A stretch of 64,000 nt of DNA, from the NCBI GenBank assembly GCA_903813345.2, contig CAIIXF020000001.1:13909915-13973914 (forward strand). The letters run 5' to 3'. Shown here in pieces: positions 12,040-22,694 of the stretch. Position 1 is the stretch's first letter. Each line of letters opens with the position of its first letter. This DNA comes from Owenia fusiformis. Taxonomy: Eukaryota > Annelida > Polychaeta > Sabellida > Oweniidae. The notes under the pieces are model-generated. The model did no database searches. It was not told where the DNA came from and saw nothing but the letters and a program-made list of their open reading frames with translations. A program made the translations under genes and the position numbers.

Positions 12040-13332
12040 CTAGAAAAGCCATCGACAGGTCGCCACGCTCGACTTCGGGCCCGGGACTTCGGGTAATCTA
12101 GGCCACATTGAGTAAAAATACTGATTCTGGTAGACACCACCGAAGCCAAGCGTAGATGACGCGTCGGTGTGAAGGCTTATATCAGATGACAAGGAGAAAA
12201 AGTGATCATAGAACATATTAACACCGTTCCATTGTAATAGGAAATATTTCCACATTGTTAGATCTTCAATGCAATGCCTATCGAGTGAAACCAATGAGAA
12301 CATTTCTTTGACTGTCATGGATAGCTTGATAAGATAAGAGACAAAAGAACGTCCCGGTTTGATAACTCTTGAAGCAAAGTTCAAATGTCCGAGTAGCTGT
12401 AGCAGCTCCTTTTTATCAATGCGTCTTTTATCAATGATATCCTTCATAAAAATAACGATGCGCTGTATCTTATCCTCTGGTAGCCGCGCTTCCATTTTAT
12501 CCGAATCTAGAATGATTCCCAAGTATTCGATGCATGTTGTAGGTCCCAGGCATTTGTGGGCGGCAAGGGGGATTTTAAGTACGTTAAAAATCTGTGTCAT
12601 AATGGCCATGGTTCTAAGACCGGTATCGGGATCACCTTCGATTGTTAGAAAATCGTCCAAGAGGTGTATTACAAAATCGACGTTATATTTGTGCTCCGCG
12701 ATCCAACATACTGCCTGAGATATATTGTCAAAGATTTTTGGCGATGATCTGCATCCGAAACACAGCCGTGGACACACGTAGTAGTTTCCCATCCATTTTA
12801 CACAGAAAAGATGCCATTGCCTTGGATCAATAGGGATGATTTTAAAAGCATCCTGGATGTCGAATTTACACATCATTGATTTTTGGCCTCTTTTAATAAT
12901 CCCCCTAATCGCATCATCTATGGTAACATAGCTTAGAGAACATGCGTTTTTGTCTATGAGATCGTTTATACTTTCAGAATCGGAATCATCGTGGGGTGAC
13001 GACAGGTCAACAATAAGCCGTTTTTTGTTGGAATATTTTCCAACTGCTATGCCGACTGGACTTACCCTAAATGTTTTAAAGGGTGGTGTTTTGAAAGGGG
13101 CGAGAACATATCCTTTTTCTAGTTCCTTCTTTAATAACTCCGTAGTTGCCGCCGGTTGTTTCCTAGCCGAAAGAAGGTTACGGCATTCGAGTGTCGGCAA
13201 TTGAATTTCGCTTACCATGGTGTCAAAACCGTTTGCAAGTCCAGTACAAAGATATTGCACGAAGTTTTTGTCTGGGTGCATTTTTAACTCGGATGCTAAT
13301 TTTTTGACGTTCACAGGAGTGGACGCTACCAT
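12040..13332 (-). pseudogene. DIRS-like reverse transcriptase, RNase H cut by frameshift
   Basis: 430 codons. TPVNVKKLASELKMHPD near the N-terminus is typical of DIRS-group polymerases. RT motifs: RLIVDLSSP (about 105), KFDIQDAFKIIPI (about 156), and LLDDF (224-228) in place of YxDD. RNase H starts at HTDASSTLGFGG (about 393) and is cut after about 30 residues. Further RNase H pieces (ELYP and CDNEATVAI segments) appear in other frames at about 12060-11860. The polymerase core is intact, but the protein as a whole is not. Confidence 0.7.
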
Positions 13333-13347
13333 GAGATTAGGTTCTAG

Positions 13348-13665
13348 TCAGTTATTTCCACTTTTAGTTACGGAATTGACATCAGCGGTTTCAGACGTTT
13401 GTTTTGTAACGTGTGCTCTATTGCAATCTGCATATGTGCAACCACGGGAACTATTGAAATTATTACAAATCTCCCTGCCATCTTTGCATTGTATTGAGCG
13501 GCCTCTCATATCCTTTGAGCAGTTGAGCATTTTGCTTCCTGTTGACGAAGAGCTAACATGTGTCTTGACGTTGTCGCTGATCTTACTGTTCAGTACAAGT
13601 TGCCATAAGTCCGAATTTCTGCAGCCCCAATCGACCTTTATTTGCAGATTTATCCAGGCAGCCAT
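13348..13665 (-). pseudogene. Gag-like ORF, C-terminal part with Cys/His finger
   Basis: 105 codons. AAWINLQIKVDWGCR continues the gag domain broken at 13650. A C-x8-C-x4-C-x3-H finger follows near residue 67, as in nucleic-acid-binding tails of DIRS-like gag proteins. It overlaps the preceding frame by 16 bases, consistent with a frameshift within one original ORF rather than two genes. Confidence 0.55.
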
Positions 13666-14453
13666 GCCTGGGAACTGAAACGCTTATGGTACTCATAGAA
13701 TTTTGGGCCAGGGTAGGAGTTATAAAGTTCTAAAATACCATGCTGGTATCTATCAAGCTCATCGCGTCTTCCTGGGAATTTTTCACACATCACCCTTTTA
13801 TACTTGTCAAACGCTGTGATAAATTCGGCGATGTTAAGAGAGACTTTAAGCTTTGGGTCATTGTCCATGTTGATGGGCTTCAGACAGAGTTTTCCGTCAT
13901 CATCCGTATCTAATGCTGGTGTTTTCGAAAGTTCGTAATACGGCGATAGCAAACATGCTAAGTTGACATATTTCCCGGATTGTATCGCCTTTCTAACCCC
14001 GGGTGAAATAATGTCTACAATAGGTAAAGAATTCGGGTGAATACCTTTGGAACCGAGGCCTGCTGATGATGATCCATCTCGTGGTCTGGGCTCTTTCGCC
14101 GCTGAATTCTCTATTTGCTCAGCTGAGCCAGCAGCGAACGGTATGTTCCGTTGGTTAACAAGGGAACTCACGACGTCAGTAAGATTTTCGACCTTATTTT
14201 CAAGATCTTTGATAATTCTTCTTTCTTCAGACATTACTTGTACGGGAGGTACGATAGGGCCGATTTCGATTTCATCCTGCTCCTCAGATGGTATAATCCC
14301 GTCGTTAGCTTCATCATTCATAACATTGTCCATATACAAGTTTCTCAACGCTGTGAGCAAAATCTTTTTCTTAATCTTTATCCCTATGTCTGACAATTCT
14401 TCCTTCATATGTTCTGATGAAGGATAGGAAATACGTCGGTTTTTAGGTGGCAT
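13650..14453 (-). pseudogene. Gag-like ORF, N-terminal part, of the DIRS-like element
   Basis: 267 codons starting MPPKNRR. A coiled-coil-like stretch follows an acidic region (residues about 60-105). The rest, with PGVRKAIQSGKYVNL at about residue 150 and a later EFITAFDKYKRVM segment, resembles the gag-like first ORF of DIRS-type elements in marine invertebrates. The frame ends at YEYHKRFSSQAWLPG and the domain continues in another frame from 13665, so one frameshift separates the halves. No function beyond particle formation is inferred. Confidence 0.6.
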
Positions 14454-14580
14454 GATATTTGTGTTTGTGATGAATAATCAACTTTGAAAAATGTTTAAAT
14501 CTCGTTGTGTCGTTCGCTACTTCGAAAAACTGAATGAATGATATCTTAAGATAGAATGGATGTTCAATTGTTTGGAACAT

Positions 14581-15711
14581 TGCGGAACGACTGTTCAGTG
14601 ATTGACAATTACAGAGTGACAGTGTGGGCGGAGCCGAAGCTATGGCTGGCCTTACTAACATTTATTTATAAACAATGTTTACAAAGTAAACACATATATA
14701 TATTTTTTATCAAAAACTACCTCTCAGATAGTTAATGATTAAATGTCCTGTAACCTTTGAACATAGTCATGACACTCAGCGCGTTCTAGTGAACTACTGC
14801 ACTCTTCAAACTAGTAACCAAAACAGCTCCGTTTTGGTAACAAAATGTCTGAACCTCAGTTATGAATTTTCATTTTCCTTATTTCAAGCCAGAATTGGCA
14901 TAATGGGCAACTGCAGTTGCTGGCAGTTGAACCTTATTTCTTAGCAATTATGACAACAAAATGGCTATAGTCTTCTTGTAATAAAATGAGGTTTTGTTAT
15001 AAAATCTTGAATTTCTGTGATGTAAATTTATTTAAATCATTAGAATAGCAATGTAATGTTGATAAGTTGCTGGTTGCATTCATTTACCATTCTAGGTGCT
15101 GTGATATCTATGTATGAACTTGTTTGGATGAGAAATTAATTGGTTTGCGGAACGACTGTTCAGTGATTGACAATTACAGAGTGACAGTGTGGGCGGAGCC
15201 GAAGCTATGGCTGGCCTTACTAACATTTATTTATAAACAATGTTTACAAAGTAAACACATATATATATTTTTTATCAAAAACTACCTCTCAGATAGTTAA
15301 TGATTAAATGTCCTGTAAACTTTGAACATAGTCATGACACTCAGCGCGTTCTAGTGAACTACTGCACTCTTCAAACTAGTAACCAAAACAGCTCCGTTTT
15401 GGTAACAAAATGTCTGAACCTCAGTTATGAATTTTCATTTTCCTTATTTCAAGCCAGAATTGGCATAATGGGCAACTGCAGTTGCTGGCAGTTGAACCTT
15501 ATTTCTTAGCAATTATGACAACAAAATGGCTGATAGTCTTCTTGTAATAAAATGAGGTTTTGTTATAAAATCTTGAATTTCTGTGATGTAAATTTATTTA
15601 AATCATTAGAATAGCAATGTAATGTTGATAAGTTGCTGGTTGCATTCATTTACCATTCTAGGTGCTGTGATATCTATGTATGAACTTGTTTGGATGAGAA
15701 ATTAATTGGTT
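14581..15711. repeat. 565-bp tandem direct duplication
   Basis: Bases 14581-15145 and 15146-15711 are two head-to-tail copies that differ by only a few substitutions and a single-base indel by eye. Each contains the same short open frame, which I do not call a gene. A related piece at about 20710-20775, upstream of copy 3, shows this was sulfotransferase 5' flank before duplication. Confidence 0.9.
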
Positions 15712-15954
15712 TCCTACAGATCCATAACTTTTAAACTCCAGGGCTTACTGAACTCCATCTGCTTCCTACTGACCCCATGATTGACAATATCCTTGCTGGC
15801 ATTGACCTTTTTGACCAGGAATTTATCTATTTACAGTATTTTCGGACAAATTTTGAGTTTCAGCTGTTTTACAAAACATCCCATAATTTCACCGTAAACT
15901 GTATAATGTGCATGAACGGCATACAGGTTAATCGTGTAAAATATTTATAATATA

Positions 15955-16734
15955 CCGTATTCTCTGTAATTACCGCCCACTCTCTAATAAGCGCCCACCC
16001 CGCTTCACAAAGTTCAAGAAACATCGAGGAATCAACAAGAATTGAAGAATATATCAGGAAAAAAATATTTCTCAAAATCCAGGAGCAGGCGATAATAGAG
16101 TACTTACCCTAAAACTGCTGTAAACACGACGCGTTTTGTAATTCTATGCATCCTCTCGATACATATCTATCGATGGGTGCTTCCCACACCATACCATGCT
16201 AATATTGTCTCCAAATAGTCCATAATGAATGAAGGAATTGTTCTTTATCGGCATTCAGAAATTTCAAAAGCTACTGCGCAGATGTTCTGCGCATGTCAAG
16301 GTCGTGAACTTTCTGGTTTCTTTTTAATGTTTCTCGACTTTTACACGACTTTTGCACGAATAATGATGATCTCTCATCAAATTAGAAATAATGTATAACT
16401 TTAGATCGATATCCAGCAGTCTCTAGTGGAAATATTGAAGGTAATCGGCGATAATGACAAAGTGGGCGTGCCGGAAATAAATTAGACATAGACGGGTCTT
16501 CAACCACTGTCAATATTGTCTAAGCGATCTTTACCGTATTCTCTCCAATAACAGCACTTGTCATATTATTATAAAAATATGTTGAAGAAAATGCATTCTT
16601 GTCAAGAAAAATTGCCATACATGAAATTCCTCGGGATTTCTGATTTCTTTCATACATGGGCGCTTATTAGAATGGTCTAAATAATGTATTTTCAATTTTC
16701 TAAACGCCCTGGGCGCTAATTACAGAGAATACGG
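15955..16734. mobile_element. 780-bp mini-transposon with CCGTATTCTCT ends
   Basis: Perfect inverted ends: the plus strand begins CCGTATTCTCTGTAATTA and ends TAATTACAGAGAATACGG, with TA on both sides. The flanking DNA (AAAATATTTATA / GATTTTGCAG) is continuous at about 6650-6670, where no element is present, giving an empty site. A second CCGTATTCTCTCCAATAA end at 16534 suggests a related element inserted inside. No coding capacity. Confidence 0.75.
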
Positions 16735-17072
16735 TAGATTTTGCAGCCAACTTTTCTCGGGGTTATATCCTATATGTTTGTAAAACACCTGAAATCTCGC
16801 AAAAAAAGGTTTTTATTGGAAAAACTTTGGAACCTTTGGTAAGAACTACTTTATATTTGACAAAACTTGTGATTAAACAATCATTCTGAATACAACGAGT
16901 TTCGGGACCATGTCATACTCGTATGGATGGCAAGTATTTTGAAATTTTTTCTCGTATTTGTCAATTAATTACAAGTTATACGAGTGGTGATCTGAACCTC
17001 TGATAAATACCACTATTTTTGTTCAGTAATATCAAAACTGTTTGAGATGTTTTTGTAAAATGACATATATTC

Positions 17073-19956
17073 TTAAGAGTCTAACAAGTCATCATAGACA
17101 AATGGTATTCCCTTCATTCTTTCCTTGTAGACTTTATTAAAAAGCTCATTCTGTGCCACAGTAAAGTGTTCTTTCCATGCACCAACAACCCCTGAAATAA
17201 ATATAAAATAAGTAAAAGAAAAATTAGAATGTAATTGATTTACATGTATATTATTATTCTATTGTATAATCAGATTGCTCAAATATGGAGTTCTTATAGG
17301 TGGTCATGAATATATACCTACTTTACAGTATTTTTTATTGTTGTTTTATTTGTTTTAATTATCTTAATTTTTATCAAAGTTCAAGAAATGTCCGTTCCGC
17401 ACTTTATTTATAAGAAGACCAGACCTTTCGTCACTTTTTATGTTGTCATGGAAATATGGGTGAATTAACCATGCACACACCCCAGTAACATTAACAGTGC
17501 ACCCTTTGTATTTGATAATCATCATATTTCAAAACCTTTTCTGAACATTCCATCTGCTCCTCTTCCATCTCTAGCATAGGCATCATATGTTTTATTGCGA
17601 GACTGCATGACATCAATTTTTGTTTCATCAATGATTTTTTTATAGTCTTCTTCACTCCAGCTTACACCTATATAGTCAGCTATCTTCTTTATGGTACCAA
17701 TTGTATCCTTAAAATGTACATATCCATCAATTAACCTTTTAAAATTGATTTGATTGTTATATGTATGAGGGATATAATTAAGTATAAGCTTTTGTTACTG
17801 CAGGAGAGTTCATTTTCATTGTACAATGTTAATTGTTAGTACCTCAGTTGAAATACTCGATTTTGATTGGTCAACGTGCAGTGAATAATTTTAACTGTAC
17901 ACCGCGCAATGCATTGCCGGTGAATAATATTCCCAGCATTCCACTAAAATGACGTCATTATCAGACGATAAAATGGCCGCCGCTAGCACTAGCCTTTTCA
18001 AAAATGTTGAAGATGAGGATATTATTAGTCTCTTAGAGAGTAAAGACAGTCAAAATACGAAGAAAAATCTAAAACTTTGTACAAAGCTTTTAGTGGACTT
18101 CGCCCAGGAGAGTAATTTGACTCCATTGAGTGAACTTACTGCCGTGGCAGATATCAAAATAGCATATTGTGCTTGAAATACAACATGAACGTCTCGAGGG
18201 TCTGGATCCAACTTCAAGTCAACTTCAAGGGTCAGAAAAATCTAAGATATTCTTCGGACTAACAAAACAATTATAGACCTCTCCATTTGGTTTACTGTCA
18301 AAATTATATCCCTCGACTGTAAACCTCGACCTACGGTCTCGGTTTACAGTCTCGGGATATAATTTTGACAGTAAACCTCTGGAGAGGTCAATAATTGTAT
18401 ATTATCCCACTGAACAATGTTCAAGACAATTTCTCAAGATGGCAACTGAATTCAAAATAATGGCTACCATATTTTATTAATTTTACCTCTAGAATGCTGA
18501 ATTTCATCATTCTGGAATACCATTTTATGAAATGTACCTTTTGAATCCCCTGATATTTAAAGAAATTACCATATAATACTGACATTTTTGGTTTCTTCAT
18601 AAGTGAGGAACAGCATGTCAACATTTTCTGCTAGTTTCTTGTATTCTTGTACATGCTTGAACCAATCATTCCATGCCACTATAAATATAAGATTATACAG
18701 TGTTAGTAAGCATTGTAGAAGTATGTTGAAGGTGTAAGAATAAGACATTACAAAATAGAGAATGAATTATGTTCAAGAGCAGGGTTGGAAACTCCCAGCT
18801 GCTTGACTGTCAAATTATAATGGCAATCATATTTCACTCTCAGTGTTTTACCTTCTCCCCTAAGCCACATTGGCAAATAACCTTCCCATGTGCCATTATA
18901 GCCATAATAAAGCGCTGCTGTTTGATGTTTGTAGAAACTATATGCCGCATCTTTGGGATGGCGCACAATGTTGATCATCTTGCACTTGCTGGAATATTAA
19001 TAAATAATATTAAAGGTACACCGAAATTCAATGCCAAAATGATACTTAAAAGTACCGTGTCGAAGCGGGTTTGTAACGGCACTAACATAATTCAATGTTG
19101 AGACGACACCAAATCATATTAGGCAGCTGTGTACAGAGAGTTATGTTGACTATTATACTGACATTTCATTTGAAAAACATTTTAAAGTAGATACTTCAAA
19201 ACCTGGTATAAATATTAGAGGATAGTGTCCAATTTTTGGTGATTCTCAACCCATAGGTTCTACATGACATTTATGTAATAAAAGTGCATTAATGCATTAA
19301 AGAAGAAACGGTATGTGTGTTTATTCAGTAATAGTATGAACCATCCCACCAAAATATTTTTAGATAATTAAGACCTGGTCTAATATCATATGCCTATGTG
19401 CATAAATTGTCTTACTCCCATACTGTCTTTGGTATTGAACTCGGCAACTGGTGTGTTCTGATAATTCTGGGAGAAGGCACAGAGCTTATGACATCATGTG
19501 GTACTAACTCTGGCATACAGAAAGCCTCCATACCCTTAGGAGCCTCTTGTAGGTCATGTGTTAGCCTGTATACTATATTCCATGTCCAATGCTGCCCTTT
19601 GTAAATACAGAGAATGATTTAATTTAGTCTGGAGTCTATTTCTTGGAAACATATCTTTAATTATGACTTGCAGATTCAATTGTCCTCTTATTAGCTTTTT
19701 TGGTCCACTATTATAATAAAATAATATGTTTCTTACCAGACCTTGGATATGAAAATAACCATATGTCATCAGCCCTGACTTTAAAATCTTTCATCTCATC
19801 ATGAACTGTTTGCCTAATATTCTGTGGATATGTGAATCCATCTACTATATGTACAGGGAATGGTTCTCCCAGATCATCCTTTATGATTGTAGGTGTTCCT
19901 TTAGTGACAACAATATCATCAAATATGCCACCAACTGCATAGTTTAATTCTGCCAT
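17073..19956 (-). CDS. Cytosolic sulfotransferase, tandem copy 3, intact
   Basis: Six exons: 19737-19956, 19416-19596, 18852-18988, 18584-18678, 17536-17707 and 17073-17191. They total 924 nt (307 codons plus TAA), the normal size for a SULT. Expected activity is PAPS-dependent sulfation of a small hydroxyl or amine acceptor in the cytosol; the substrate cannot be told. Visible motifs in order: YPRSG loop completed by HW across the exon 1/2 junction, RTH with the candidate catalytic His, [13 protein letters not shown] for 3'-phosphoadenosine binding, RKGVVGAWK, and [10 protein letters not shown] matching the KxxxTVxxxE dimer motif. I took the ATG of MAEL as start; an upstream in-frame ATG seven codons earlier is weaker. 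It is the only fully open copy of the three. The array runs antisense to VPS13B. The 5' flank shares sequence with copy 2's. Confidence 0.9.
17949..18176 (+). pseudogene. Short ORF resembling the N-terminus of Crypton/KIAA1958-type proteins
   Basis: 75 codons from ATG with a stop at 18174-18176. The segment [19 protein letters not shown] recalls the SKNTKKxTK-like start of DUF3504 proteins derived from Crypton tyrosine-recombinase transposons. No core catalytic region follows. It lies 90 bp left of a 130-bp foldback and may belong to the same mobile unit (about 17830-18400). The family match is from memory, so confidence is low. Confidence 0.35.
18268..18397. repeat. Foldback element 1
   Basis: Inverted arms of about 63 bp (CAATTATAGACCTCTCC... 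against ...GGAGAGGTCAATAATTG) around the centre CTCGACCTACGGTCTCG, with about six mismatches. It lies in sulfotransferase copy 3, between exons 5 and 4. Confidence 0.85.
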
Positions 19957-20789
19957 TATCACTCTCTGTACTATCAAGTGCAGTTATATCTTTTATCTTT
20001 TTCTATTGACTCTTAAAGGGTTACATAAACCTTCCTGTATAAATACAATATGATGACTCCAGACGAGTCTACTGGATCAGTCTATTTTTAAGAAATTAGG
20101 GGAGTTTGGTATATTCCAGTTTATTCATATTGTCTTGTAGAAGATAAAACAATTTGTAGAAAAGTATACAATCTTTAAATTTTGAGAGGTGAATTATCCA
20201 AAGGATGCATGAACAAATATAAATCCTAGTGTTTGTCCAAAACATTTTGTTCCATTTATACACCATCATATGTTGTTCTTACACTTGATGGGTAAGTCAA
20301 GATATCAATTTTCCCATTAATCACAAACAAAAGGTGAAATTGATTGATTGATCAATATAAAAGTGTCATTTTTGGTTTATAAATGCATGGCTATCTATAC
20401 TACACTATTGCTGCATAAACAGGCAGAGGTCTTTATCCAAGACTTCAACCTGTGCACCCTTGAGAGTATTATTCTGGGAACATGCCTTTTATACTAAATG
20501 GGGAGCAACACAAAAAAACTAGCATTTGATTTGCTAAATGATACATGTTACCCTTTAATCATGTCAGTCACTTTGACATATATGTGTAGGTCATAATACA
20601 CATGAACTTCAAACAGATTGCCTTAAGGTGTTGTACATCGCACACAATTTACTTTATTTTCTCAGAATGGTTAACAAGACACTTAGACTATTAAAAGCAC
20701 GCAATATGTACAGATATATTTTATCAAAAACTACCTCTCAAATAGTCAATGATTAAATGTCTCATGTAAACTTTGTTTTTCAGTTTTTA

Positions 20790-22309
20790 GCTCACATGGT
20801 GAGCTTTTGCAATCACTCACTTGTCCGTCTGTCTGTCCGTCCGTCCATCCATCTGTCTGTCTGTCCATCAACAATAGTGGCACGTTTTAAAACCTCTGTC
20901 GATAGGATTCCTGTTTTAAGTTATTTCTGTTCAAGATCAATACAGAAAACTCCCCTATGACTCCTGGTTCAAAAGCTCGCCTATTTTCAAAATGGCCTTC
21001 ACTTTTGTGTCGCAAAATTCACTTTTCACCCATTTCCTAGCTTTACAAATAATTTCAGGTGTCCTACACTGTAAAAATCCATGTCAATGTAAAGGGTAGA
21101 TATATGTTATAATATTGTTACAAAATATCAGCGAAAAATTATATCCATTTTTTTATTTTCAGCCATTTTAGTTAACATTGATTTGTCTATCTGACTCGCG
21201 AAATCCACTTTTCGTCAATAACAGTGGCACGTTTTAAAACCTCTGTCGATAGGATTCCTGTTCAAAGTTATTTCTGTTCAACATCAATACAGAAAACTCC
21301 CCTATGACTCCTGGTTCAAAAGCTCGCCTATTTTCAAAATGGCCGCCATTTTTGTCTCGCGAAATTCACTTTTGACCCATTTCCTAGCTTTACAAATAAT
21401 TTCAAGTGTCCTACATTGTAAAAATCCATGTCAATGTAAAGAGAAGATGTATGAAATAATTTTGTTACGAGAAATCAGCGAAAAATTATATCCATTTTTT
21501 TATTTTCAGCCATTTTAGTTAACATTGATTTGTCTATCTGTCTTGCAAAATCCACTTTTGGACCATTTACCTTAAACCCTCTGTCGATAGTATTCCTGTT
21601 TTAAGTTAATTTTGTTCAACATCAATACAAAAAACTCTCCTATGACTCTTGGTTCAAAAGCTTGCCTATTTTCAAAATGGTCGCCCTTCTTGTTTCGCGA
21701 AATTCACTTTTTGCCCATTTCCTAGCTTTACAAATAATTTCAGCTGTCCTGCATTGTAAAGAGCCATGTCACTGTAAAGAGTAGTTGTATGAAATAATTT
21801 TGTTACAAAAAATCGGCAAAATATTATATCTGTTTTTTTATTTTCAGCCATTTTAGTTAATATTGATTTGTTCATCTGTCTCGCGAAATCCTCTTTTGGA
21901 CCATTTACTTAAAACCTCTGTCGATAGGATTCCAGTTTCACGTTATTTTTGTTCAACATCAATACAAAAAACTCCCCTTTGACTCCTGGTTCAAAAGCTT
22001 GCCTGATTTCAAAATGGTCTTCATTTTTGTCTCGCGAAATTCAATTTTGGCCCATTTCCTAGCTTTACAAATAATTTCAGGTGTCTTGCATTGCAAAAAG
22101 CCATGTCACTGTAAAGAGTAGTTGTATGAAATAATTTTGTTCCAAATAATTGAAAAAAAATTATATCTTTTTTTCAGCAATTTTACTTAACATCGATTTG
22201 TCCATCTGTCTTTCCGTCAGTCCAAAATAGTGGCAAGTGGCTTGAAATAATTTTGTTACAAAAAATCAGCAAAAAATTATATCCGTTTTTTTTCTGTCAC
22301 CATGTGAGC
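20790..22309 (+). mobile_element. 1.5-kb terminal-inverted-repeat element with about 340-bp internal repeats
   Basis: It starts GCTCACATGGTGAGCTTTTG and ends CACCATGTGAGC, so the terminal 12 bases are inverted copies. After a TGTCCGTCCGTCC tract come about four degenerate units of roughly 340 bp, each with CCTCTGTCGATAG near its start, AAAATGGC in the middle and TTTTCAGCCATTTTAGTTAA near its end. No transposase frame is present. It lies between sulfotransferase copy 3 and the first VPS13B exon seen. Similar elements are widespread in mollusc genomes as far as I recall. Confidence 0.7.
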
Positions 22310-22694
22310 CCAGTACCCACGTTACTAATATTTTTTTAATTCAGGACAAATGTTCTAGGTATTTTTAAAATTGAAATTTTATAGAAAAGTTCTGTAAAGT
22401 TTTGTTAAAGGTACAAAAGGGTCTCTCAGATTGTCATTGTTCCTTACCTGTGTATGTCATTTATAAATAAAAACCTTTTATTATGTCTTGTGACATAGAT
22501 GCAACTTGCAAATTTTCTTATATTCTCCAGTAATTATCTCTTCGAATGGAGTTTGTAGGGATATAGAAAAGCCATATGAAGTTATTCAAGATAATTTGTG
22601 TTCTACTTATTTTTGGTCACCCTGTAATGCCTGTATATATGTTATTTAGAATAAGTAGAAATCTGGAGGATTTGATAAACATTTTGTGTTCCAG

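Larger units (their letters stand above)
11809..14453 (-). mobile_element. Truncated DIRS-like (tyrosine-recombinase class) retroelement
   Basis: Minus-strand order: gag-like frame (14453-13650), gag C-terminal frame with a Cys/His finger (13665-13348), reverse transcriptase (13332-12040), then a broken RNase H remnant down to about 11850. I find no methyltransferase and no tyrosine recombinase, so the 3' part is lost. The old end abuts a hairpin, GCGCGTATG-loop-CATACGCGC, at 11809-11835. The element sits in sulfotransferase flanking DNA. Base composition (more GC, many CpG) differs from the AT-rich neighbourhood. Confidence 0.75.

Noticed and set aside
14735-15509. Two identical 69-codon plus frames
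   Set aside because: They are present only because the 565-bp duplication repeats them; no domain, no splice context.
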